A stretch of DNA of 17,624 nucleotides from JBAXAM01 sp964565935 (GTDB taxonomy: Bacteria > Pseudomonadota > Gammaproteobacteria > UBA9339): positions 1-17,624 of the forward strand of contig CAZMGW010000024.1 in the NCBI GenBank assembly GCA_964565935.1, in the 5' to 3' direction. The notes under the pieces are model-generated. The model made no database searches and was not told the DNA's origin. It was given only the letters and a program-made list of their open reading frames with translations. This document shows, one piece after another, positions 7,594 through 14,507 of this stretch (its first letter is position 1; the number at the start of each line of letters is the position of its first letter). The translations under genes were made by a program, and so were the position numbers.

Positions 7594-7740
7594 AGAGCCT
7601 GTTCAAAATCTCGCTAGGTTGTGACAGAATGCATTGATTTTTGAGAATCGAAGCGCAGCATACTTTATAGGTATGTGAGCATCGAATCGCAGGAAATCAA
7701 TGCATTATGGCCAACATAGTAGAGATTTTGAATAGGTTCT
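7594..7740. repeat. palindromic MITE-like element, copy 1
   Basis: About 147 bp that fold into one long imperfect hairpin. The left end reads AGAGCCTGTTCAAAATCTC and the reverse complement of the right end reads AGAACCTATTCAAAATCTC. Inner arms match too (left TGCATTGATTT, right complement TGCATTGATTT). It fills the space between the convergent ZIP gene and lapB. Its last base completes the lapB stop codon (TGA), but the flank would also give TGA without the element. Copy 2 near 11021-11167 shares the order of blocks and the orientation. No clear target duplication remains here. Confidence 0.85.
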
Positions 7741-8903
7741 CAATCCCCCTCTAACCCATGAATAGGCTTCACCGAATTCCAACGTTTGCAGCTTGGGCAT
7801 TGCCAATATAATTTCTTTCCAGAAAAACCACAATGCACACAACGATAAACTGGTTTATTTTCTGCAAGTTTATCGATAAATTCTTTGAGCAACAACAGCT
7901 GGTCTTTCATAGCCGGATCAACGCTATTTATATACAAATTTAGCATGCGCTCTAAACCGCGCATAGAAAGACAACGATGACTCTGTTTTGAAAGGTACTC
8001 GATTGCCGCAGCATCCCCCTGGTTATCACGAATATGATCTGCCATGGCAAGAATAAAATAAATACGTGGATTTTCGGCTATACGTTCAAATAAGTAATCA
8101 ACAAACTCTTCTTCACGATTTATCTGCTTATAACAATCTGCTAAAGAAGCTACAACCTCGGAGATATACTCAGCATCCTGATCATGCACACGCCGAAAAG
8201 ACTGGATTGCCTGCCTATATTCACCTTCTTCAATAAAAATCTTGCCAAGAATAATACTGGCTCGCGCACAATGTTTATCGTAATGTAAGGCTTCTTTTAA
8301 ATACTCATGAGCCTGATTGATTCGATGATCATAACGAGACTGCTCTGCCAGCTCACAATAATAGTGCGCAATTGCACTGTCCATATTTACTTTACTTACA
8401 CTTTCCAGCTTTTTTGCCGTAGAGATTGATTGTTGCCAATCTTTTTGTTGTTGATATATGTTAATTAAACAATTTAAACTGTTAACCACATCCCCATCAA
8501 GCTCAATCAACTCTAAAAACAAGCGCTCTGCACGATCTAACACTCCAGCACGCAGATAATCTTGAGCCAGTTCAAACAACGCCTGCATACGCTGTTTGCG
8601 GGCCAGCTGTGGGCGAGCGATTAAGTTTTGATGAATGCGGATAGCACGATCCACCTCACCGCGCCGTCTAAACAAATTACCCAAAGCCAGATGGGTTTCA
8701 ACTGTATCGGTATTTACCTCAAGCATTTTGATAAAAACATCAACTGCCTTATCGGGCTGTTCATTAATCAAATAATTTAGGCCAAGAAAATAGTCATGGG
8801 GAATTATGCCGGAATTATTCTCGGTAGATTTTTTATGCCGATAACCAGCATACCACCCAGAAATAGCTGCAACAGGAAGAAGTAATAGTAGAAGCTGGTA
8901 CAT
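7740..8903 (-). CDS. lapB: LapB (YciM), LPS assembly TPR protein
   Basis: Membrane-anchored TPR protein of 387 aa. In Enterobacteria LapB presents LpxC to the protease FtsH and so limits LPS synthesis. An N-terminal helix (YQLLLLLLPVAAISGWYAGY) anchors it, followed by tandem TPR repeats. The first contains YFLGLNYLINEQPDKAVDVF and AHLALGNLFRRRGEVDRAIRIHQNL, very close to E. coli LapB. A C-terminal rubredoxin-like zinc knuckle has C355-x2-C358 and C369-x2-C372, ending KPIHGLEGD as in the family, so the palindromic element at its 3' end has not truncated it. The ATG at 8903 has no strong Shine-Dalgarno and follows lapA by 19 bases, which suggests coupling within the rpsA-lapA-lapB unit. Confidence 0.96.
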   Translation of the reverse strand: MYQLLLLLLPVAAISGWYAGYRHKKSTENNSGIIPHDYFLGLNYLINEQPDKAVDVFIKMLEVNTDTVETHLALGNLFRRRGEVDRAIRIHQNLIARPQLARKQRMQALFELAQDYLRAGVLDRAERLFLELIELDGDVVNSLNCLINIYQQQKDWQQSISTAKKLESVSKVNMDSAIAHYYCELAEQSRYDHRINQAHEYLKEALHYDKHCARASIILGKIFIEEGEYRQAIQSFRRVHDQDAEYISEVVASLADCYKQINREEEFVDYLFERIAENPRIYFILAMADHIRDNQGDAAAIEYLSKQSHRCLSMRGLERMLNLYINSVDPAMKDQLLLLKEFIDKLAENKPVYRCVHCGFSGKKLYWQCPSCKRWNSVKPIHGLEGD

Positions 8904-8922
8904 ATTTATAAGGAATATTATT

Positions 8923-9210
8923 CTACTCTCCCCTTATCGGGATTGAGCGTAAATTTTCAACTTCTTTTTCAACAACTTTTAAACGCGACTTGAGCAGTAA
9001 ATTATCTTTTGTGATTTTTATCCAAGAAAACATTGCCACCAACAATCCCAAAAAAACCCCAGCACCAAAAGCAAAAACTAGCAATAAAGATAGGGTTATT
9101 GTTTTTGAACCTATGTAATAATTAAAAATAACTGGCACTGCGTTTAAAGAAGCAAATGTTAGTCCAATCAACATTATTACTAGTAAAATTAGATACGAAA
9201 CTATACGCAT
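8923..9210 (-). CDS. lapA: LapA (YciS) inner-membrane protein
   Basis: Small membrane protein of 95 aa, partner of LapB in LPS assembly. Two hydrophobic helices flank a short loop (FNYYIGSKTIT), and a charged, probably coiled-coil tail (about residues 66-90) faces the cytoplasm. This is the LapA/DUF1049 layout. The start at 9210 (MRIVSYLILL) is chosen because GGAGG lies 6 bases before its ATG and it matches LapA N-termini. The frame is open further up to 9276, but that extension runs through an intergenic hairpin and has no support. It lies between rpsA and lapB; the ihfB gene usually between rpsA and lapA is missing. Confidence 0.92.
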   Translation of the reverse strand: MRIVSYLILLVIMLIGLTFASLNAVPVIFNYYIGSKTITLSLLLVFAFGAGVFLGLLVAMFSWIKITKDNLLLKSRLKVVEKEVENLRSIPIRGE

Positions 9211-9224
9211 AACCAACCTCCAGA
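9205..9224 (-). promoter_or_regulatory. strong ribosome binding site of lapA
   Basis: The minus strand carries GGAGG followed by a 6-base spacer and then ATG at 9210. It decides the lapA start over the longer open frame, and it is the clearest Shine-Dalgarno in the window. Confidence 0.75.
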
Positions 9225-9232
9225 TTTCGTAT

Positions 9233-9272
9233 TGCATGGCGTTATGGTCTAAAACCACAAACACGCCATGCA
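9233..9272. other. 10-bp hairpin between rpsA and lapA
   Basis: Arms TGCATGGCGT (9233-9242) and ACGCCATGCA (9263-9272) are exact complements. The 20-base interior holds a smaller TGGT/ACCA pairing (9245-9248 with 9254-9257). There is no T-run after it on the minus strand, so it is more likely an mRNA processing or stability hairpin than a terminator. It lies about 22 bases upstream of the lapA Shine-Dalgarno/start region, at the place where ihfB usually sits. Confidence 0.55.
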
Positions 9273-9300
9273 TCACAAACTAAAACACTTCAAATAACAC

Positions 9301-10956
9301 TTACTCAGCTTTGTGTTGAATCTGCTCCTTAAGCAAATCACCAAGTTGCGTATTAGCTGGGGTATCAGAACTACCAAGTTCCGGCTGCATTTCTTTTATC
9401 GATAAATTAACAGCGCGGCTTTTTTTATCGATACCAAGAACCTTGGCTTCGACATTATCGCCTTCTTTTAAGAACTCGGAAGCATCTTTGACTTTTTCGC
9501 GACTAACATCAGCCGCTTTAACCTTGCCTAAAATACCATCACCTAGATCAATAGTTGCTGACTTAGCATTAACTTCGGTAACCACGCCTTCAACCACGCT
9601 TCCTTTCGGGTGACTTACTAGATACTCAGTATAAACGTCATGCTCTAACTGCTTAATGCCAAGAGAAATGCGTTCACGATCAGGGTCAATAGCTAAAATA
9701 ACTGCCTCAATATCTTGCCCTTTTTTGTACTCACGAATGGCTTTTTCACCTGGTTCAGTCCAAGAAATATCGGAGAGATGCACCAACCCATCAATATCCC
9801 CATCTAATCCAACAAAAATTCCAAAGTCAGTAATCGATTTGATTTTACCACTAACTTTCTCATCTTTACTGTGAAGATTAGAATATTCTTTCCATGGATT
9901 TAATTTACATTGTTTCATACCCAAGGAAATACGACGACGATCGCCATCAATTTCCAGCACTTTAACTTCAACTTCTTGGCCCTGACTTACAACCTTAGCA
10001 GGATGCACGTTTTTATTGGTCCAATCGATCTCAGACATGTGGACCAAACCTTCAATGCCTGGTTCGATTTCAACAAAACAACCATAATCGGTAATATTTG
10101 TAATATGACCGAACAATCTGGTGCCGACTGGATAACGACGATTAATATCACGCCATGGATCATCAGCCAATTGCTTTAAACCCAATGAAACACGGTTTTT
10201 GTCGCGATCATATTTTAGAACTTTAACCTGAATTTCATCACCAAGCTTTAAGATTTCATTTGGATGGCGAATACGTTTCCACGACATATCGGTGATATGC
10301 AATAAACCATCAACACCACCAAGATCAATAAATGCGCCGTAATCTGTAAGGTTTTTAACAGTTCCCGTTATAACAGAACCTTCTTCCAAACTACTCAATA
10401 ATGCATCCCGTTCTGGTGTGCTTTCAGCCATCAGCGCTGCACGACGAGACACAACAATATTATTTTCTTTTTTATCAACTTTGATAATTTTGAAATCAAG
10501 TTCTTTGCCTTCAATAAATGAAGTGTCGCGCACTGGCTTAATATCAACTAATGAACCAGGCAAAAAAGAACGAATTTTGTTAATTTCTACAGTAAATCCA
10601 CCGCGAACACGTTCAGTAACAATACCCTTAACTGTCTCTCCATCGACAAAAGCTTTTTCTAACGCTTGCCATGACTCGATGCGTTTGGCTTTATCACGAG
10701 AAAGATGGGTTTTTCCAGTACCGTTTTCAAAAGCTTCTAAAACCACATCAACAATATCACCTACAGCAACTTCTAATTCGTTGTTTTGATTGCGGAATTC
10801 ATTAATAGGTATATACGATTCAGATTTTGTACCTTCAGCATATACCACTACAAAATCTGGGGTAGTCTCAACAACCTCAGCTTTTCTAACAGCTCCACAT
10901 TGGAAATCTATATTTTGTAAACTTTCAGCAAACAATTCCGCAAAATTCTCAGTCAT
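9301..10956 (-). CDS. rpsA: 30S ribosomal protein S1
   Basis: RNA-binding ribosomal protein S1, which helps the 30S subunit bind and unfold mRNA. At 551 aa it is nearly the E. coli length (557) and colinear with it. Six S1 (OB-fold) domains are visible, starting near residues 17, 101, 188, 273, 360 and 447. Well conserved blocks include FLPGSLVDIKPVRDT, NLTDYGAFIDLGGVDGLLHITDMSWKR, NITDYGCFVEIEPGIEGLVH and SITDFGIFVGLDGDIDGLVHLSDISW. I chose the ATG at 10956 (MTENFAELF) because S1 proteins typically begin MTESFAxLF. An in-frame ATG at 10968 would add MRVI. The upstream gap to cmk is occupied by the second palindromic element, so transcripts from cmk would carry that hairpin ahead of rpsA. Confidence 0.97.
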   Translation of the reverse strand: MTENFAELFAESLQNIDFQCGAVRKAEVVETTPDFVVVYAEGTKSESYIPINEFRNQNNELEVAVGDIVDVVLEAFENGTGKTHLSRDKAKRIESWQALEKAFVDGETVKGIVTERVRGGFTVEINKIRSFLPGSLVDIKPVRDTSFIEGKELDFKIIKVDKKENNIVVSRRAALMAESTPERDALLSSLEEGSVITGTVKNLTDYGAFIDLGGVDGLLHITDMSWKRIRHPNEILKLGDEIQVKVLKYDRDKNRVSLGLKQLADDPWRDINRRYPVGTRLFGHITNITDYGCFVEIEPGIEGLVHMSEIDWTNKNVHPAKVVSQGQEVEVKVLEIDGDRRRISLGMKQCKLNPWKEYSNLHSKDEKVSGKIKSITDFGIFVGLDGDIDGLVHLSDISWTEPGEKAIREYKKGQDIEAVILAIDPDRERISLGIKQLEHDVYTEYLVSHPKGSVVEGVVTEVNAKSATIDLGDGILGKVKAADVSREKVKDASEFLKEGDNVEAKVLGIDKKSRAVNLSIKEMQPELGSSDTPANTQLGDLLKEQIQHKAE

Positions 10957-11020
10957 AATAACTCTCATTTAAATTCACTACATTCCAAGCAACATAGGTT
11001 AGTTTTTAAAATACATGCCA

Positions 11021-11167
11021 TGAAACCTGTTCATAAGATCGCCAGGCTAGCTAAAAAATATTGATTTTTGAGAACCGTAGCGCAGCCTACTTTGTAGACA
11101 TATGAGCAATTGATCTCAGAAAATCAATGTTTTATAGCAAGCATAGTAGAGCTTATGAACAGGTTCC
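11021..11167. repeat. palindromic MITE-like element, copy 2
   Basis: About 147 bp, related to 7594-7740 and in the same orientation. The left end reads AAACCTGTTCATAAG from 11023; the complement of the right end reads GGAACCTGTTCATAAG from 11167. The shared core includes ATTGATTTTTGAGAA and the AGCGCAGC block. A degenerate 9-bp direct repeat flanks it: TACATGCCA (11012-11020) and TACATGCGC (11168-11176), 7 of 9 identical, which fits a target-site duplication. The right terminus forms the last codons and the stop of cmk. Confidence 0.85.
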
Positions 11168-11824
11168 TACATGCGCCAAAATCAACTGCAACACCTCGTC
11201 AACACTCAACTTGGTAGTATCAACTATCACTGCAGCTGGATCGGGTTTTAAAGGAGCAGTGACACGATTTTCATCACGAATATCCCGCTCTATTAAATCC
11301 TGTAAAACGGTGCCGAGGTTAGCATTTATACCCCGGTCTTGCAACTGCAAAAGACGCCGCGCGGCCCTTTCTTCAGCACTTGCGGTTAAGAATATTTTTA
11401 AAAAAGCATCGGGAAACACCACTGTCCCCATATCACGCCCATCTGCAACCAGCCCTGGAGGTCTACTAAAGCCTTGTAGGAATGAGGTAAGAGCAGCACG
11501 AACTTCAGCTATTGTGGCGATTTTTGAAGCAACAATACCACATTCTTCACTACGAATAATGCTTGTTACGTCTTCGTTTTCAAGGATTATTTTTTGATTT
11601 GAGCCAGACTGATCAGTAAACTCTACATTCAGGGTCTCAATCCTGGCCTTTAAGGCGTGTATATCATCTAATGGAATATTGTTTTTAAGAATCACTAAGG
11701 CTAACACGCGATAAACAGCACCACTATCTAAAAAATGCCATCCAAGCTTTTCAGCAAGCCGTTTACCGATAGTTCCCTTACCAGAACCACTTGGACCGTC
11801 TATCGTAATTATTGGAATCGTCAT
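11153..11824 (-). CDS. cmk: Cytidylate (CMP) kinase
   Basis: Cytoplasmic enzyme that phosphorylates CMP and dCMP using ATP. At 223 aa it has the long bacterial Cmk form. P-loop GPSGSGKGT at residues 10-18, LDSGAVYR (acceptor-site region, 32-39), VADGRDMGTVVFPDA and the lid-like RDIRDENR-TAPLKPDPAAVIVDT are all present. The ATG at 11824 is only 3 bases after the gyrA stop (TGA-TTT-ATG), so expression is very likely coupled to gyrA. The 3' end is unusual: the last four residues (GTCS) and the TAA stop are read from the terminus of the palindromic element. Without the element and one repeat copy, the frame would run V-F-stop. These C-terminal residues lie after the last expected helix, so function is probably intact. 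Confidence 0.95.
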   Translation of the reverse strand: MTIPIITIDGPSGSGKGTIGKRLAEKLGWHFLDSGAVYRVLALVILKNNIPLDDIHALKARIETLNVEFTDQSGSNQKIILENEDVTSIIRSEECGIVASKIATIAEVRAALTSFLQGFSRPPGLVADGRDMGTVVFPDAFLKIFLTASAEERAARRLLQLQDRGINANLGTVLQDLIERDIRDENRVTAPLKPDPAAVIVDTTKLSVDEVLQLILAHVGTCS

Positions 11825-11827
11825 AAA

Positions 11828-14383
11828 TCAGGTTGCTTCGCTCTCTTCTTCGGCCTTTTCTTCCACCCGTTGCACACCGACAAGGTTTTCTCCTTCGCCA
11901 AGATTAATCAAACGTACTCCTTGGGTGTTGCGGCCAATAACTGAAATCTCATCGACTCGTGTTCGAACGAGAGTTCCCTGACTGCTGATAAGCATAATTT
12001 CGTCGCCAGCATCAACTTGAATAGCACAAACTGCTTTGCCATTGCGTTCACCAACCTGAATGGCAATTACCCCTTGGGCTCCACGATTCACAACCGAAAA
12101 CTCGGAGATAGCTGTTCGTTTGCCGTAACCATTTTCCGTAGCAGTTAAAATAGCCCCGGTTGGGTTAGCAATAACGAGTGAAATCAATTTTTGATCATCC
12201 TTAAGGCGCATACCACGCACCCCCATTGCAGTGCGACCCATTGACCTCACTTGATCTTCAGCAAACCTAACTGCTTTACCCGCATCACTAAACAACATTA
12301 TCTCTTGCTTACCATCAGTTAAAGCCACATTAATTAAATTATCATCTGGCTGTAAATCAACCGCAATAATTCCATTAGAACGAGGGTTGGAAAATTGCTC
12401 CAGCGGTACTTTTTTAACAGTCCCTTTGGCGGTTGCCATAAAAATATAGTGATTAGGCAAATATTCACGAATTGGCAAAATAGTATTAATGCGCTCATCT
12501 TTTTCTAGCGGAAATAAATTTATCAAAGGCTTGCCGCGAGAAGTGCGATTGCCTTGAGGTAATAAATAAACCTTGAGCCAATAAACCTTACCTTTATTCG
12601 AAAAACATAAAATTGTGTCATGCGTATTGGCAATAAATAATCGCTCAACAAAATCTTCTTCTTTGACTTTGGTCGCGGTTTTTCCTTTGCCACCACGTTT
12701 TTGAGCTTGATAATCGGTAACCGCTTGAATTTTGGCATACCCCTCATGTGAAAGAGTAACCACCACATCCTCAGGCGTGATTAAATCCTCACGCGTTAAA
12801 TCTTCCTGGGTTTCAACAATCTCGGTACGTCGCTTATCCGCAAACATTTCTCTCATCTCTAAAAGTTCTTTGCGAATAACATCAAGTAATAACTCTGGCG
12901 TGGCTAAAATATCAAGCAACCGTTTAATATCATCAAGCAATTCTTTGTATTCATTGAATATTTTGTCTTGCTCTAACCCGGTCAATCTATGCAAGCGCAA
13001 ATCTAAAATCGCTTGAGCCTGAGCTTCTGACAAACGATAATCTCCGTTTTTGGTTACTCCAAATTCCTCACTCAGATCATCAGGTCGAGAAATTACAGCA
13101 CCCACCTGCTCTAGCATCGTTTTAACAAAACCAGTTTGCCACGCTCGCGCCAATAATTCCTGTTTTGCAACGACAGGGTTTTGGGATCGCTTTATTAAAG
13201 CAATCATTTCATCAATATTGGCCAGCGCGATACTCAAGCCTTCTAAAATGTGCGCCCTTTTACGCGCTTGCTTTAATTCAAATACACTGCGCCTGACTAC
13301 CACTTCACGTCGATGTTTTAAAAAAGCCTCTAGCAATTGCTTTAAATTCAAGGTCTTTGGTTGACCGTTATCAAGAGCGACGACGTTAATACCGAAGGTA
13401 ACTTGCATTTGTGTATTCAAAAATAAATTATTCAAAATCACTTCAGCAAGCTCACCCCGACGCAACTCAACCACCACGCGCATGCCATCTTTATCAGATT
13501 CATCGCGTACAGCGGTAATGCCCTCGACTTTCTTCTCTTTAACCAACTCAGCAATACGCACCAACAGATTGGCTTTATTAACCTGATAAGGTAATTCATT
13601 AACAACTATGGTTTGTTTGTTGCTATCTTCGTCGGTTTCAATGGTGACTTTTGAGCGGACACAAATTTTACCGCGACCGGTGCGATATGCTTCTTCGATT
13701 CCAGCTCTACCGTTAATGATACCCGCGGTTGGAAAATCTGGACCGGGAATAATTTTGATTAGATCGCGTAATTCGACTTCCGGGTTATCAATAAGAGCAA
13801 GGCAAGCATCAACAACCTCCCCTAAATTATGCGGTGGGATGTTGGTCGCCATACCGACTGCGATCCCAGAAGAGCCGTTTACTAAAAGATTTGGTATGCG
13901 GGTCGGCAACACTTGGGGCGCGAATTCAGTGCCGTCATAGTTTGGCGCAAAATCAACGGTTTCTTTGTCAAGATCGATTAATAAAAAATGGGCGATTTTT
14001 GCAAGTCTTATTTCGGTATAACGCATCGCGGCGGGAGAATCGCCATCGACTGAGCCAAAGTTTCCTTGGCCATCAACCAACGGATAACGTAGCGAAAAAG
14101 ACTGCGCCATACGAACAATCGTGTCATAAACCGCTGTATCGCCATGCGGGTGATATTTACCGATTACATCACCAACGATACGCGCGGATTTTTTATAAGG
14201 TTTGTTATATTCGTTACCAAGCTCGCGCATAGCGTATAAAGAGCGACGATGGACGGGTTTTAGACCGTCGCGCACATCTGGCAAAGCTCGGCTCACGATA
14301 ACGCTCATCGCATAGTCAAGATAGGATTGCTTTAGTTCATCTTCGATATTAACAACAGTTATTTCTTTTGCTGGTTGAGTCAT
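11828..14383 (-). CDS. gyrA: DNA gyrase subunit A
   Basis: Breakage-reunion subunit of gyrase, which with GyrB introduces negative supercoils. It has 851 aa from the ATG at 14383 (MTQPAKEITV). This start puts the catalytic tyrosine at Y122 (AAMRYTEIRL) and the quinolone-region residues at T83 and D87, matching E. coli numbering. An upstream TTG at 14425 would add 14 residues without support. The GyrA-box region reads QKRGGKG in place of QRRGGKG at the start of the C-terminal beta-pinwheel, and the protein ends in an acidic tail (EEKAEEESEAT). Thr at position 83 is natural in several species and not in itself a resistance change. It heads the gyrA-cmk unit; serC, pheA and aroA, common between these two genes, are absent. 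Confidence 0.97.
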   Translation of the reverse strand: MTQPAKEITVVNIEDELKQSYLDYAMSVIVSRALPDVRDGLKPVHRRSLYAMRELGNEYNKPYKKSARIVGDVIGKYHPHGDTAVYDTIVRMAQSFSLRYPLVDGQGNFGSVDGDSPAAMRYTEIRLAKIAHFLLIDLDKETVDFAPNYDGTEFAPQVLPTRIPNLLVNGSSGIAVGMATNIPPHNLGEVVDACLALIDNPEVELRDLIKIIPGPDFPTAGIINGRAGIEEAYRTGRGKICVRSKVTIETDEDSNKQTIVVNELPYQVNKANLLVRIAELVKEKKVEGITAVRDESDKDGMRVVVELRRGELAEVILNNLFLNTQMQVTFGINVVALDNGQPKTLNLKQLLEAFLKHRREVVVRRSVFELKQARKRAHILEGLSIALANIDEMIALIKRSQNPVVAKQELLARAWQTGFVKTMLEQVGAVISRPDDLSEEFGVTKNGDYRLSEAQAQAILDLRLHRLTGLEQDKIFNEYKELLDDIKRLLDILATPELLLDVIRKELLEMREMFADKRRTEIVETQEDLTREDLITPEDVVVTLSHEGYAKIQAVTDYQAQKRGGKGKTATKVKEEDFVERLFIANTHDTILCFSNKGKVYWLKVYLLPQGNRTSRGKPLINLFPLEKDERINTILPIREYLPNHYIFMATAKGTVKKVPLEQFSNPRSNGIIAVDLQPDDNLINVALTDGKQEIMLFSDAGKAVRFAEDQVRSMGRTAMGVRGMRLKDDQKLISLVIANPTGAILTATENGYGKRTAISEFSVVNRGAQGVIAIQVGERNGKAVCAIQVDAGDEIMLISSQGTLVRTRVDEISVIGRNTQGVRLINLGEGENLVGVQRVEEKAEEESEAT

Positions 14384-14429
14384 ATTTTTATATAAAAAAT
14401 TTTGTTTAAAATCAAAGCACTGCAACTTT

Positions 14430-14452
14430 ATTATAGTTGGGACATTCTAGCA
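14430..14452 (-). promoter_or_regulatory. putative gyrA promoter(s)
   Basis: Two candidates lie on the minus strand. TGCTAGAAT (14444-14452) is an extended -10, and 17 bases above it is only a T-run (14467-14472) as -35. A perfect TATAAT lies at 14430-14435, without a good -35. Either gives a leader of about 40-55 nt. gyrA promoters in many bacteria respond to supercoiling, but nothing in this sequence proves that here. Confidence 0.4.
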
Positions 14453-14464
14453 CAGAAATGGGAT

Positions 14465-14495
14465 AAAAAAAACGATATGTTGCTTAAAAACAACA
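14465..14495 (-). terminator. possible intrinsic terminator after the antiporter gene
   Basis: On the minus strand a short hairpin TGTTG-TTTTTAAG-CAACA is followed, 5 bases later, by a run of eight T. The 5-bp stem is weak. It sits just 12 bases after the antiporter stop codon and just before the gyrA promoter, the right place to insulate gyrA. Confidence 0.4.
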
Positions 14496-14507
14496 GGAAT
14501 TAGCGAG

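Noticed and set aside
9211..9276. 22-residue N-terminal extension of lapA
   Set aside because: It reads through an intergenic hairpin, lacks family support, and a GGAGG site points to the ATG at 9210.
13608..13940. Plus-strand open frames opposite gyrA, rpsA, tilS and the antiporter
   Set aside because: They are antisense to well-supported genes, have no recognisable domain and follow the codon pattern of the opposite strand.
14384..14425. gyrA start at TTG 14425
   Set aside because: The ATG at 14383 puts Y122, T83 and D87 at standard positions; the upstream segment also includes the candidate promoter and leader.
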